In this document: in pieces, positions 15,839 through 24,517 of the stretch
Layout of the letters: each line of letters opens with the position of its first letter
How positions within the stretch are numbered: the stretch's first letter is position 1
Origin: Anaeromonas frigoriresistens
Lineage (GTDB): Bacteria > Bacillota > Clostridia > Tissierellales > SIT17
Assembly: GCF_016820655.1 (NCBI RefSeq)
Contig: NZ_WSFT01000039.1
Coordinates: 1-64,000, forward strand
Direction of reading: 5' to 3'
Length of the DNA stretch: 64,000 nt
Made by a program: the position numbers and the translations under genes
Notes under the pieces: model-generated
What the model was told of the DNA's origin: nothing
The model's input: only the letters and a program-made list of their open reading frames with translations
Databases searched by the model: none

Positions 15839-16318
15839 TTATATTGTATCAGGATCTTTTTTATTATACACTCTTTCAGAAGAATCTTTAGCTTCTTTTA
15901 TCATTGTTCGTATATCATCTAATTTTTCTTTTATATTGTCCATAGTATCATGGGGAACATTATAATATAGATATAAATCTTCAAAGTTTCTAACCGTTTG
16001 ACTTAAAGATTTGTTAATCTCTACAAAATCACTAAAGACATGAGAATTTTTAGCATTTTTGAATTGTTCAATGTCAATTTTTATTATATCGATTAATTCA
16101 TCTTCATTATTAAATGTTCCAGCTGGTTCTGGATAAGGTTCTATTCGTTGAAGAAAATACTTATCTTTTTTATTTACATTATATACATAAGATACTTCTG
16201 TTCCATCAATATCAAAAGTTATATAACATAATAAAGAGTTCATTACATGGACCTGTGCTCCCAATTGAGAGAATATAGTTTGATGTTTTTCAACTTCTGC
16301 CATCATATATTTACGCAT
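15839..16318 (-). CDS. hypothetical protein, 159 aa
   Basis: A soluble protein with no signal or membrane segment. The N terminus (MMAEVEKHQTIFSQL) is helical, followed by a beta-rich segment (SLLCYITFDIDGTEVSYVYN). The C-terminal 80 residues form long charged helices. AGGAGGTAATTTT precedes the ATG. I do not recognise the family. It could share a transcript with the permease downstream, but a 130-bp gap separates them. Confidence 0.75.
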   Translation of the reverse strand: MRKYMMAEVEKHQTIFSQLGAQVHVMNSLLCYITFDIDGTEVSYVYNVNKKDKYFLQRIEPYPEPAGTFNNEDELIDIIKIDIEQFKNAKNSHVFSDFVEINKSLSQTVRNFEDLYLYYNVPHDTMDNIKEKLDDIRTMIKEAKDSSERVYNKKDPDTI

Positions 16319-16469
16319 AAAATTACCTCCTGCTTTTTTATATTTTATATTATATTATACCACAGATATTATAATGAAAACCTAGGGTGAGGCTTGCTAT
16401 CATATTTTGAATAATGGTAATAAATGAGGGTAAGTAAAATATGTAAGAAAAAATGAGGAGGTTATATCT

Positions 16470-16976
16470 GTGAAAAAAATTGCTTTATTAGTAGAAAACC
16501 TATATGAAGATATCGAGCTTCTTTGGCCTTTATATAGATTAAAAGAAGCTGGATTTAAGGTAGATCTAGTTGGTACAGATAAGGATAAAGAATATACTGG
16601 AAAACATGGAGTACCAACTCAGAGTGAGTTAGCATCTAAAGACATAAAGGTAGAAGACTATGATGCAGTAGTGATACCAGGAGGATATTCACCTGATCGA
16701 ATGAGAGCTTGTGAAGCTACTAAGGATTTTGTTAGAAATATGAATAAAGATAATAAATTAATAGCAGCAGTTTGTCATGGACCATGGATGATTGCATCTA
16801 CTTGTGATATTAAGGGCAAAGACATAACAGGATATCATACTATTAAAGATGATTTAGTTAACGCAGGAGCAAATTATATAGATAAAGAAGTGGTAGTTGA
16901 AGGAAATCTTATTACATCAAGACAGCCTGATGATTTAATTGCTTTTACAAAAGAGATTATAAATAAACTTAAATAG
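16470..16976 (+). CDS. DJ-1/PfpI family protein (YhbO-like)
   Basis: A 168-aa class I glutamine-amidotransferase-like protein starting at GTG 16470 after GAGGAGG. The nucleophile elbow is AVCHGPW with Cys102 and the adjacent His103. The glutamate of the DJ-1 site is in LYEDIELLWP, and VVIPGGYSPDRMR is the conserved glycine loop. Related proteins act as deglycases or stress chaperones, and some were described as intracellular proteases; which activity holds here cannot be told. It is monocistronic with its own terminator. Confidence 0.92.
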   Translation: MKKIALLVENLYEDIELLWPLYRLKEAGFKVDLVGTDKDKEYTGKHGVPTQSELASKDIKVEDYDAVVIPGGYSPDRMRACEATKDFVRNMNKDNKLIAAVCHGPWMIASTCDIKGKDITGYHTIKDDLVNAGANYIDKEVVVEGNLITSRQPDDLIAFTKEIINKLK

Positions 16977-16982
16977 TGTATT

Positions 16983-17018
16983 AATTACCCCGACTATATA
17001 CAGTTGGGGTAATTTTTT
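16983..17018 (+). terminator. intrinsic terminator
   Basis: AATTACCCCGACT pairs with AGTTGGGGTAATT with one G-T pair, followed by TTTT. Confidence 0.88.
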
Positions 17019-17093
17019 GTAAGTATTGATAGTATAATATAAAATATATATACTAATTATTAAACAAGATCTAGAATTTTAGGAGGAAGTACT

Positions 17094-18200
17094 ATGGAGA
17101 TAATAAACGCAGGAATAAATTTATATGATAAATATTTTGTACCATCTTTAATAGAGTTAGGAATAGCTTTAGGGATATTTATGTTATTTTTAATATCAAG
17201 TTCAATAATTACTAGAATGATTTTTAAAGTAGGTGATATTTTTGCAAAAAAATCAAAGACAGGACTGGATGATGATATGTTAATCGCCTTTAAAAAGCCT
17301 GTTAGAGTGTTAGTTATATTATTAGGACTATATATTGCACTTATATACTTACCTTTTTCAAAAGGAACAGAAGATAATATTACACTATTATTTAGAGTAT
17401 CAATAATAGTGTTGATTACATGGGGATTATATAATTTAGCAGGAACCTATGAGGTACTTTATGATAAACTAGGAACTAAATTAAACTTTAGAAGTCAAAA
17501 AATATTAAAGCCTTTTATATCGAAGGTTATTAGAATAATTATAATTGCTATATCTATAGCTATTATTGCAGAGGAGTTTGGATATAGTATTAGTGCTTTT
17601 GTGGCTGGTTTAGGAATAGGAGGTATAGCTATTGCTATGGCAGCTAAAGATACTTTAGCTAATGTATTTGGTGGCATAGCTATACTTATGGATAAGCCCT
17701 TTGATATTGGTGATTGGATAGTAGCCTCAGGGGTAGAAGGGGTAGTAGAAAATATCAATTTTAGAAGTACAAAGGTAAGGACTTTTGAGAAGGCTATAGT
17801 TTCAATTCCAAACTCAAAAATGTCTGAAGAAGCTATAACTAATTTTTCAAGAAGGGGTATTAGAAGAGTCAGATTTTATCTAGGAATTGTATACTCTACA
17901 TCATCAGATAAGATTCAAATGGTAGTAAAAAAAATAAATGACATGCTAGTAGAGCATCCTGATGTTGACAATGAGATAATACTCTCTAATTTTGAAGTGT
18001 TCAATACTAGCAGTTTGGATATACTTATTCAGTATTATGCCAAAACTTCTGACTACCAAGAGTATTTATCTGTAAAGGAAAATGTAAATTTTAAAATAAT
18101 GGATATATTAGAAGAAGAGAATGTAGAAGTGGCATTCCCAAGCACTAGTATTTATTTTGAGGATAACTTGAATACAAATGAGCATCATAAACAATCATAA
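17094..18200 (+). CDS. small-conductance mechanosensitive channel (MscS family)
   Basis: A 368-aa membrane protein with hydrophobic segments at about 18-42, 68-85, 96-112, 140-160 and the pore-lining helix at about 160-185. That helix carries the alternating Gly/Ala pattern AGLGIGGIAIAMAAKDTLAN typical of MscS TM3. The beta-domain after it includes GGIAILMDKPFDIGDWI and VPNS-like SIPNSKMSEEAITNFSRR. It opens under membrane tension to release solutes during osmotic downshock. It is longer at the N terminus than E. coli MscS, giving extra helices as in many Firmicute YkuT/YnaI-type channels. Confidence 0.94.
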   Translation: MEIINAGINLYDKYFVPSLIELGIALGIFMLFLISSSIITRMIFKVGDIFAKKSKTGLDDDMLIAFKKPVRVLVILLGLYIALIYLPFSKGTEDNITLLFRVSIIVLITWGLYNLAGTYEVLYDKLGTKLNFRSQKILKPFISKVIRIIIIAISIAIIAEEFGYSISAFVAGLGIGGIAIAMAAKDTLANVFGGIAILMDKPFDIGDWIVASGVEGVVENINFRSTKVRTFEKAIVSIPNSKMSEEAITNFSRRGIRRVRFYLGIVYSTSSDKIQMVVKKINDMLVEHPDVDNEIILSNFEVFNTSSLDILIQYYAKTSDYQEYLSVKENVNFKIMDILEEENVEVAFPSTSIYFEDNLNTNEHHKQS

Positions 18201-18226
18201 TGTTATTTATAAAATAAAAATATATC

Positions 18227-18258
18227 TTCATAATCTCTTCATAAATTTTTTCTATAAT
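18227..18258 (+). promoter_or_regulatory. direct-repeat promoter 1 (TTCATAATCTC-TTCATAAAT, -10 TATAAT)
   Basis: TTCATAATCTC (18227-18237) is followed immediately by TTCATAAAT. The TATAAT -10 box (18253-18258) begins 15 bp after the start of the second half-site. The same 11-bp period and 15-bp spacing occur at 24032 and 31056. The layout is that of OmpR/PhoB-type activators overlapping the -35 position. Confidence 0.65.
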
Positions 18259-18298
18259 TAAATTACAAAATAAATAAAATTAATAGGAGGAATTGATT

Positions 18299-18664
18299 AT
18301 GAAGAAATTAGTAGGAGTTTTACTTGTATCAGTACTGATTCTTTCAGTAGGAGCAATAGCCTTTGCTGGAAGTGATGGGAACTTACCTGATTGGTTTAAA
18401 GGTATGTTGGATTGGAGAAAAGATAGAATAGAAAATGCAGTAGAAGATGGAACAATAACACAAGAGGAAGCTAACGAATATCTTGAACATTTAGAAGATA
18501 TGGAAACATATCATACAGAGAATGGTTTTCCTGAAGAAAACTATGGTCCAGGAATGGGTGCTGGTAAAGGGTTTGGAAGATCCCAAGGAAGAGGACCTGG
18601 AAGAGGTTTCGGCGGAGGTTGCGGATATTGGCAATCAGACGTACAACAATCACCAGTACAATAA
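18299..18664 (+). CDS. secreted YckD/DUF2680-like small protein, Gly-rich tail
   Basis: The ATG at 18299 follows AGGAGG and gives 121 aa; the TTG six bases upstream is less well placed. A signal peptide covers about residues 1-22 (VLLVSVLILSVGAIAFAGS). The core WFKGMLDWRKDRIENAVEDG followed by TITQEEANEYLEHL is the pattern of YckD-like proteins. The last 35 residues are Gly/Met/Arg-rich (GMGAGKGFGRSQGRGPGRGF). Its promoter shares the direct repeats found before two SHOCT loci, so it is probably a target of the two-component system at 24518. A role in envelope stress or metal handling is inferred only. Confidence 0.8.
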   Translation: MKKLVGVLLVSVLILSVGAIAFAGSDGNLPDWFKGMLDWRKDRIENAVEDGTITQEEANEYLEHLEDMETYHTENGFPEENYGPGMGAGKGFGRSQGRGPGRGFGGGCGYWQSDVQQSPVQ

Positions 18665-18677
18665 TTAATATAAAATA

Positions 18678-18701
18678 AGGCGGCGAATATATTCGCCGCC
18701 T
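18678..18701. terminator. GC-rich hairpin terminator (convergent genes)
   Basis: AGGCGGCGAAT pairs perfectly with ATTCGCCGCCT, followed by ATTTATTAT. It lies between the YckD-like gene and the 3' end of apbE. Confidence 0.85.
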
Positions 18702-19761
18702 ATTTATTATCTGATAATGTAAAATCATTATTTGTAAGTTCAATTTTGTCTATTAACTCTGAAGACAGATAAACTTGCTTTTCATTAGTTATAAAGATAG
18801 CGTCTACACCATCAGTATTTTCTACTAGATTCATGCCTCTCTCTAATCCTAATGCGAATATTCCTGTAGAAAGACCATCTGCATCAAATGATTCGTCAGC
18901 AACTATTGTTACACTTTGAAGACTATTTTCTATAGGATACCCTGTAAAGGGATCTAATATATGATGATAAAGCTTTCCATCTTCTTCAAAGTTTCTCTCA
19001 TAAACTCCAGAAGATACAACTGTCTTATCCTTAACACTAACTATGGCTACATGTTTACCTCTAGGTTCATAAGGGTTTTGTACACCTATTTTCCAGTTAG
19101 ATCCATCTGGTTTACCTCCTAAAGCTAAGACGTTCCCACCTAAGTTTACTATAGCATGATTTATATTATTTTCTTTTAATATCTTAGCTACCTCATCAGC
19201 AGCATAACCTTTAGCTATCCCGCCTAAATCTAGAATCATATCTTCCTTATCTAGATAAATACTCTTATTTTCATTATCTAATACTACATTTTGATAATCT
19301 ACAAGGGGAAGATTATTTTCAATTTCCTCTTTAGTTGGAACTCTAGCATTTTCGGTGCCTATTTGCCAAAGTTCTACCAAAGGGCCAATGGTTATATCAA
19401 AATGACCTTCAGTTTTATCAGAATAAAACTTACCTCTTTCTATAACGTTATAAGTATCTTGAGAAACCTTAACAGAATCTTTTCCTGCATTATAATTAAT
19501 TTTATTTATCTCGCTGTCTTCTATATTCAAACTCATTTTATTTTCTATTTCTTCAATCCTATTAAATACTTTTTCAAATATTCCTTCAGGAGCCTCATCA
19601 TAAATAGATATATTTATAATTGTTCCTAAATAAAATCCATTTTCAGATACTGGCTCTGATGACTTAGGAGCAATATTTCCATTTCCATCTTCTGAACAAC
19701 CAGTAATCAATATTGAAAACAATATAAGTAAAAGAAAAGCATATTTTTTATAATTTATCAT
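18700..19761 (-). CDS. apbE: FAD:protein FMN transferase lipoprotein (ApbE / FmnB-like)
   Basis: A 353-aa exported lipoprotein with signal and lipobox LITGC (Cys22). ApbE hallmarks include GTIINISIYDE, the active-site region FDITIGPLVELWQIG (about 121-135), LDLGGIAKGYAADEVAK, VNLGGNVLALGG, and HHILDPFTGYPIEN with the Mg2+-binding DADGLSTGIFALG near residue 295. The enzyme transfers FMN from FAD to Ser/Thr in D-x-x-S/T-G-x-S/T motifs outside the membrane. Such motifs occur twice in the PplA-like lipoprotein at 29369. It is divergent from the ndh2-eetAB-dmkB genes, so it is the likely FmnB of an EET system. Confidence 0.94.
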   Translation of the reverse strand: MINYKKYAFLLLILFSILITGCSEDGNGNIAPKSSEPVSENGFYLGTIINISIYDEAPEGIFEKVFNRIEEIENKMSLNIEDSEINKINYNAGKDSVKVSQDTYNVIERGKFYSDKTEGHFDITIGPLVELWQIGTENARVPTKEEIENNLPLVDYQNVVLDNENKSIYLDKEDMILDLGGIAKGYAADEVAKILKENNINHAIVNLGGNVLALGGKPDGSNWKIGVQNPYEPRGKHVAIVSVKDKTVVSSGVYERNFEEDGKLYHHILDPFTGYPIENSLQSVTIVADESFDADGLSTGIFALGLERGMNLVENTDGVDAIFITNEKQVYLSSELIDKIELTNNDFTLSDNK

Positions 19762-20017
19762 TCATCTATCCTCCATTTAATATTAATTCTCGTGATAATT
19801 ATAACATATATTTGAATATAATGTTTTTTATATAAACTAAAAATAAATATAAGAAATATATGACTAATACATCAGAGTTTTAAGTATCGTTTACCATTAT
19901 GTGGAATGACCTTGTAAAATGATAGAAAAACTATGGATTAATAAAAAAAGTATGTTATAATATTATACGAATAGTGTAAATATATAAGTTACATTATTAA
20001 CAAAGCTTAGTCAAAAA

Positions 20018-20059
20018 TATGACACGTATCACATTTATTTTTTTATTTACTGGTATAAT
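20018..20059 (+). promoter_or_regulatory. Crp-type site and extended -10 of ndh2
   Basis: TATGACACGTATCACA (20018-20033) reads on the other strand as TGTGA-N6-TCATA, one mismatch from the Crp consensus, and shares 12 of 16 positions with the operator core at 1998. An extended -10 TGGTATAAT ends at 20059 and no -35 is seen. The site centre is about 40.5 bp before the expected start point. The long leader to the ATG at 20138 holds TCCGCTAAGGGTGGA, a small imperfect hairpin. Confidence 0.6.
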
Positions 20060-20137
20060 TATAGTTAATATAGTTATGTTTTTGACAAAACAAGTCCGCT
20101 AAGGGTGGACAAATAGTATAGAATAAGGGGGCACATT

Positions 20138-21967
20138 ATGAGTAAAAAAAGGATAGTAATTCTAGGTGCTGGATATGGTGGTGTACACTCAGCAAAGCTA
20201 CTTCATAAAAAATTCAAGAAAAATGATGAAGTAGAAGTTACTTTAATTGATAAAAACCCATACCACACGCTTCTTACTGATTTACATGAGGTAGCAGGTA
20301 GAAGAATAGAGGAACATGGAGTAAAGGTGAATCTAGAAAAGATATTTGGCAAGAAAAAAGTTGATGTTGTTACAGACAAAATTGACAAAATAGATTTTGA
20401 TGGTCAAAAACTTGTTTCTGAAAATGCTGAATATGGATATGATTATCTTATACTAGGTTCTGGAAGTGAGCCAGCATATTTTGGAGTAGAAGGTGCTGAA
20501 GAAAATAGTTTTACAATATGGTCATATGATGATGCAGTTAAAATTAAACAGCACATACATCATATGTTCGAGCAGGCAAGTACAGAAAGTAATGAAAATA
20601 AAAGAAGACAAATGCTTACTTTTGTAGTAGCTGGAGCAGGGTTTACTGGTGTAGAAACTATCGGTGAAATTGCTGAATGGCAGAAGAGACTTTGTCGAGA
20701 GTATAACATTAATCCAAAAGAAGTATCATTAAAAATTGTAGAAGGCCTACCAAAGATCCTTCCTATATTGAATGATAAGCTTATAGCTAAATCAGAAAGA
20801 AGACTTAATAAACTAGGAGTAGAAATTCTTACTCAATCTTTAATAACTAAAGTTACACCTCATTCTGTAACTTTAAAGAATGGAGAAAAGATAAAAACGA
20901 ATACATTAATATGGACTGCTGGAGTACAAGGTAGTAGCTTTGCAGCCAATATTGGTCTTACACTAGGTAAAAGAGGACGTATTCAAACTAACGAGTATAT
21001 GCAATCAGTAGATTATAGTAATGTTTATGTTATAGGAGATAATTCATATTTTGAAGAAGAAAATGAAGGTCCTATACCTCAAATAGTTGAGACAGCTTTA
21101 CAGACTGCAGAAACTGCAGTAGATAATATAGAAGCTGATATGGAAAATAAATCCTATGAGGCTTTTAAATCAAATTATCATGGATTTATGGTATCAATAG
21201 GTGGAAGATATGCAGTTGCTCATCTAGGAAATACATCAATGTCAGGATTTATTGCAATGATGATGAAGCATATAGTAAATATTCACTATCTATTTGGAGT
21301 AGGTGGATTTAATTTAATCTGGTCATACATCATGCATCAATTCTTTACTATAAAAGATAACCGTTCTATATTAGGTGGACACTTCTCCTTTAGAAGTCCT
21401 AATTTTTGGTTAGTTCCATTAAGAATTTTTGTTGGATATAAATGGTTAGACGAGGGATTAAACAAGATAGGAAAGGTAATAGAAGATCCTTCTAATATAT
21501 TCTTGATACCAGCTCCACCAACAGCAGCTACTTCTGGAGCAACTCAAGCAGCAGAAGAAGGAGCAGAGGCAGCATCACAATGGGGTGAAGCATTACCAGT
21601 TCCTGAGTTTATTCAAAATATTATGGATTGGTTTATGGAAGCATTCTTCTATACAGCAGATGGAGAATTCACTGTATTAGCCACTATATTCCAAACAGGA
21701 ATGGTTATAGCTGAAGTAGTAGTAGGAGGATTATTAATAGTAGGTTTATTTACAGCTCTTGCAGCGATAGTTTCAGTAGTAATGGGTATTATGATATGGA
21801 CTTCTGGAATGGCACCTACAGAAATGTTATGGTTCTTAGCAGCAGGTATAGCTTTAATAGGTGGAGCGGGTAGAACATTTGGTTTAGATTATTATGTGAT
21901 GCCAGTTCTAAAAAAATGGTGGTCAAAGACACCTTTTGCAAGAAAGACTTATCTATATATAGATTAG
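20138..21967 (+). CDS. ndh2: type II NADH:quinone oxidoreductase with C-terminal membrane domain (Ndh2 of EET)
   Basis: A 609-aa fusion. Residues 1-400 form an NDH-2 flavoprotein: FAD-binding ILGAGYGGVHSA, NADH-binding VVAGAGFTGVETIGE (about 165-180), IWTAGVQG, and the second FAD contact VYVIGDNSYF with QTAETAVDNI. Residues about 420-600 form a DoxX-like membrane part with three to four helices, interrupted by an Ala/Glu-rich loop (about 455-485). Listeria Ndh2 of the extracellular electron transfer locus has the same two-part layout. The enzyme oxidises NADH and reduces a membrane quinone. It leads the eetA-eetB-dmkB gene group but is separated from eetA by a partial terminator. Confidence 0.92.
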   Translation: MSKKRIVILGAGYGGVHSAKLLHKKFKKNDEVEVTLIDKNPYHTLLTDLHEVAGRRIEEHGVKVNLEKIFGKKKVDVVTDKIDKIDFDGQKLVSENAEYGYDYLILGSGSEPAYFGVEGAEENSFTIWSYDDAVKIKQHIHHMFEQASTESNENKRRQMLTFVVAGAGFTGVETIGEIAEWQKRLCREYNINPKEVSLKIVEGLPKILPILNDKLIAKSERRLNKLGVEILTQSLITKVTPHSVTLKNGEKIKTNTLIWTAGVQGSSFAANIGLTLGKRGRIQTNEYMQSVDYSNVYVIGDNSYFEEENEGPIPQIVETALQTAETAVDNIEADMENKSYEAFKSNYHGFMVSIGGRYAVAHLGNTSMSGFIAMMMKHIVNIHYLFGVGGFNLIWSYIMHQFFTIKDNRSILGGHFSFRSPNFWLVPLRIFVGYKWLDEGLNKIGKVIEDPSNIFLIPAPPTAATSGATQAAEEGAEAASQWGEALPVPEFIQNIMDWFMEAFFYTADGEFTVLATIFQTGMVIAEVVVGGLLIVGLFTALAAIVSVVMGIMIWTSGMAPTEMLWFLAAGIALIGGAGRTFGLDYYVMPVLKKWWSKTPFARKTYLYID

Positions 21968-21975
21968 TTATATAT

Positions 21976-22013
21976 GTCCTTTCGGAGAACAAACTTCGAA
22001 AGGACTTTATTTT
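21976..22013 (+). terminator. hairpin terminator/attenuator between ndh2 and eetA
   Basis: GTCCTTTCGGAG pairs with CTTCGAAAGGAC (one G-T pair) across 6 nt, followed by TTTATTTTA. The interrupted T run suggests partial read-through into eetA. Confidence 0.75.
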
Positions 22014-22099
22014 AGCATATATCTAAAAATCTTATTTGCTGAAAAGTATAAAACTTGATAAACTATAGTAGCATACTAAGGTTGGAAAGAGGAATATAT

Positions 22100-22477
22100 A
22101 TGAAAAAATTAGATGGTATAATTATTATTGTAGTTCTTTTAGTATCATTATTAGGATTTCTATATCTGCAATATGGTAGAGATAATGATTTCAATAATAA
22201 AAAGGCTGAAATATATATAGATGGTGAATTATATAATAGTTATGAGTTAACTGAGGATATAGACGAAGAAGTAGTCATAAATACTGAATTAGGTACAAAT
22301 ATCATTAAACTATATAATAATGGTGTTAATATTATAGATGCAGATTGTCCTGATAAATACTGTGTAAGTGATGGGTTTATTAATGAGCCCGGAGAGATGC
22401 TTGTATGTCTTCCTAATAAAGTTGTGGTAGAAATAAAGGGAGAGAAAGAAAGTACTATAGATGATACATCATACTAA
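22100..22477 (+). CDS. eetA: NusG domain II protein, EetA-like
   Basis: A 125-aa membrane-anchored protein; ATG 22100 follows AAAGAGG. It has one N-terminal hydrophobic helix (about 5-22) and an extracytoplasmic NusG-domain-II-like beta domain with AEIYIDGELYNSYEL and the characteristic DCPDKYCV (Cys96, Cys101), then GEMLVCLPNKVVVEI. EetA in Listeria has this form and works with EetB in moving electrons from quinone to extracellular flavoproteins. The next gene, an EetB homologue, starts 11 bp downstream with GGGGGAG. It is normal length for the family. Confidence 0.9.
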   Translation: MKKLDGIIIIVVLLVSLLGFLYLQYGRDNDFNNKKAEIYIDGELYNSYELTEDIDEEVVINTELGTNIIKLYNNGVNIIDADCPDKYCVSDGFINEPGEMLVCLPNKVVVEIKGEKESTIDDTSY

Positions 22478-22488
22478 GGGGGAGAACT

Positions 22489-23004
22489 ATGTCTAAAACA
22501 CAAAAACTAGTTATAATTTCATTATTAGTGGCACAAGCATTGGTTCTTCATTTAGTAGAGAGAATGATACCTTTTAATTTTGGTATACCAGGAGCTAAAC
22601 TAGGACTTGCCAATATTATTACATTAGTATCTCTATATTTATTTGGATTTAAAGAAACTCTCACTGTGGTAGTATTAAGGACGTTGATGGCTAATTTATT
22701 AGGAGGAAATGTTTCTGGATTTTTATTTAGTATTTCAGGAGGATTATTAAGCTTCTTCATTATGTATTTAATAAAAAGAATAGCAAGAGAAAAAGTAAGT
22801 GTTATAGGATTAAGTATTGTAGGAGCAGTATTTCATAATATTGGACAAATATTAATGGCTGCTTTTGTGATTCACAATCTAAATATAGTTATATATTTAC
22901 CCGCTTTATTAATATCGGCTGTTGCTACAGGCTTATTTGTAGGTATAACAGTAAATTATATTTTAAAGTTTTTAAAAATGACTGGATTATTTAAAATTAG
23001 TTAG
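22489..23004 (+). CDS. eetB: Gx transporter family membrane protein, EetB-like
   Basis: A 171-aa membrane protein with about five helices. The segment FGIPGAKLGLANIITLVSLYLFG and the following LRTLMANLLGGNVSGFLFS are the signature of the Gx / heptaprenyl-diphosphate-synthase component I-like family, in the ECF S-component fold. In Listeria the same gene (eetB) is needed for flavin-based EET together with eetA. It lies between eetA and the prenyl synthase gene, with 32 bp to the latter. It was historically annotated as a prenyl-synthase subunit, which the context does not exclude. Confidence 0.9.
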   Translation: MSKTQKLVIISLLVAQALVLHLVERMIPFNFGIPGAKLGLANIITLVSLYLFGFKETLTVVVLRTLMANLLGGNVSGFLFSISGGLLSFFIMYLIKRIAREKVSVIGLSIVGAVFHNIGQILMAAFVIHNLNIVIYLPALLISAVATGLFVGITVNYILKFLKMTGLFKIS

Positions 23005-23036
23005 AAGATATAAAAGAAAACATCAAGGGTGATAAA

Positions 23037-24002
23037 ATGAATTCATTTTGGGATAAATATCCTCAATTGCAAAGAGAATTAGAGGATGTAAAAGAAATAA
23101 TGAAGAAAAATGTCAAAACCAATGAGAAATATATTGAAAAGCCTTTATTAGATTTAATAGATTCTGGTGGAAAAATGTTAAGGCCAGCATTTTTATTACT
23201 CTCTTCTAAATTTGGTAAATATGAAAAAGATAAACATCAGAATTTAGCTGCTATTATAGAGATGCTTCATATGGCTACATTAATTCATGATGATATTATA
23301 GATGAGTCTAAACTAAGAAGAGGACAAACAACGATTCAATCACGATATGGAAAAGATTATGCAGTATATATGGGAGATTATCTATTCTCGAAATGTTTTA
23401 TGATGTTATCTGAGGACTATTCTATGGAAAATATGAGGAAAATTTCTAAAGCTATAACTCATATATGCATGGGTGAAATAAGACAATATTATTTTAGGTT
23501 CAGAAGTGATGTATCTTTAAAAAGATACTTAAAGATAGTATCTGGCAAAACAGCATCTCTTTTTGCCATGAGTTTTCATATTGGTGCAAAGGAATCTGAA
23601 TGTGATGAGAAGATGTCTAAAGCATTAGGAAAGATTGGATACAATATAGGTATGGCCTTTCAAATAATAGATGATATATTAGATTATACAGCAGAAGAAG
23701 AAACCCTAGGAAAAAGTATAAAAAATGATCTAAAACAAGGCTTCTTTACATTACCATTAATATTTGCTTTATTAGAAGATAATAAAAGGCTTGAAATATT
23801 AATAGAAAAAGAAGATGTAACAGATGATGATGTTATAGAAATCATAAATATTATCAGGTCATCAAATGGTTTAACTAGAGCTAAAAAATTAGCTGTAAGA
23901 TATACTGAGAGAGCCTTTTCTATAATAGATTCACTACCAAATTGTGAAAGCAAAGAAATTATATATGAAATTACTGAAAAATTATTAAAAAGAGAATATT
24001 AA
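23037..24002 (+). CDS. dmkB: polyprenyl (probably heptaprenyl) diphosphate synthase, DmkB-like
   Basis: A 321-aa trans-prenyltransferase with both aspartate-rich motifs: first LIHDDIIDES (about 82-91) with RRGQTT after it, second FQIIDDILDYT (about 212-222). The upstream GGKMLRPAFLLL is the IPP-binding GGKxxRP. It elongates FPP or GPP with isopentenyl diphosphate to make the isoprenoid tail of demethylmenaquinone. In the Listeria EET locus dmkB occupies an equivalent role. Chain length cannot be set from sequence alone. A strong terminator follows the stop codon. Confidence 0.92.
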   Translation: MNSFWDKYPQLQRELEDVKEIMKKNVKTNEKYIEKPLLDLIDSGGKMLRPAFLLLSSKFGKYEKDKHQNLAAIIEMLHMATLIHDDIIDESKLRRGQTTIQSRYGKDYAVYMGDYLFSKCFMMLSEDYSMENMRKISKAITHICMGEIRQYYFRFRSDVSLKRYLKIVSGKTASLFAMSFHIGAKESECDEKMSKALGKIGYNIGMAFQIIDDILDYTAEEETLGKSIKNDLKQGFFTLPLIFALLEDNKRLEILIEKEDVTDDDVIEIINIIRSSNGLTRAKKLAVRYTERAFSIIDSLPNCESKEIIYEITEKLLKREY

Positions 24003-24006
24003 TATC

Positions 24007-24034
24007 AAAGCTGAGGATAATTCCTCAGCTTTTC
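24007..24034 (+). terminator. intrinsic terminator after dmkB
   Basis: AAAGCTGAGG pairs with CCTCAGCTTT across a 6-nt loop. Its T tract runs into the first direct repeat of the next promoter. Confidence 0.9.
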
Positions 24035-24063
24035 ATATTTTCTTCATATTTGTAAGGTATAAT
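24032..24063 (+). promoter_or_regulatory. direct-repeat promoter 2 (TTCATATTTTC-TTCATATTT, -10 TATAAT)
   Basis: TTCATATTTTC (24032-24042) is followed directly by TTCATATTT. TATAAT (24058-24063) starts 15 bp after the second half-site start, as at 18227 and 31056. Confidence 0.68.
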
Positions 24064-24171
24064 TTTTCATAAGAGAATTAAATGGAAAGTAAGGTCGAAA
24101 AAGATAAAAAAATAGATGAAATGACTAAAAATTGAATATAGGGGTATAGATAGTATAAGGAGATGATAGAT

Positions 24172-24417
24172 ATGAATATTATCAAATGGATTTTTATTGA
24201 ATTATTACTTCCTATTACTATCTTAAAAGCTGGATTGATAACTATTTCGTTTGCAGCTCTGATTTATACTGTACAAAAAGTTATGCTCACTAAAGTATCC
24301 TCCGCAAATCAAAGTAACGATATTATATATGCAGTCACAGAATTAAGAAGAAGATATACAGCAGGTAAGATATCAGAAGAAGAGTATCAAAAAATATTAA
24401 ATGGTGTTACGAAATAG
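24172..24417 (+). CDS. small SHOCT-domain membrane protein
   Basis: An 81-aa protein (ATG 24172, AAGGAG nine bases upstream). One hydrophobic segment spans about residues 8-32, and a C-terminal SHOCT motif (DIIYAVTELRRRYTAGKISE, then EEYQKIL) covers about 50-78. SHOCT domains are short oligomerisation helices commonly attached to membrane or envelope-stress proteins. It lies upstream of the two-component system and carries the direct-repeat promoter shared with the genes at 18299 and 31117, so autoregulated expression by that system is likely. The molecular role is unknown. Confidence 0.75.
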   Translation: MNIIKWIFIELLLPITILKAGLITISFAALIYTVQKVMLTKVSSANQSNDIIYAVTELRRRYTAGKISEEEYQKILNGVTK

Positions 24418-24440
24418 AATCCAGCCTAGGCTGGATTTTA
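24418..24440 (+). terminator. intrinsic terminator
   Basis: AATCCAGCC pairs perfectly with GGCTGGATT, followed by TTATT. It separates the SHOCT gene from the response regulator. Confidence 0.82.
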
Positions 24441-24517
24441 TTAATGTCTCATACCTATCAATTGAAAAGCATCTCATGAAGCTTTCCTTTGTGATATATT
24501 ATAAATGAGGTGGTAAT

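Noticed and set aside
22489-23004. Heptaprenyl diphosphate synthase component I
   Set aside because: This older label of the Gx family does not fit the membrane topology and the EetA/EetB gene order.
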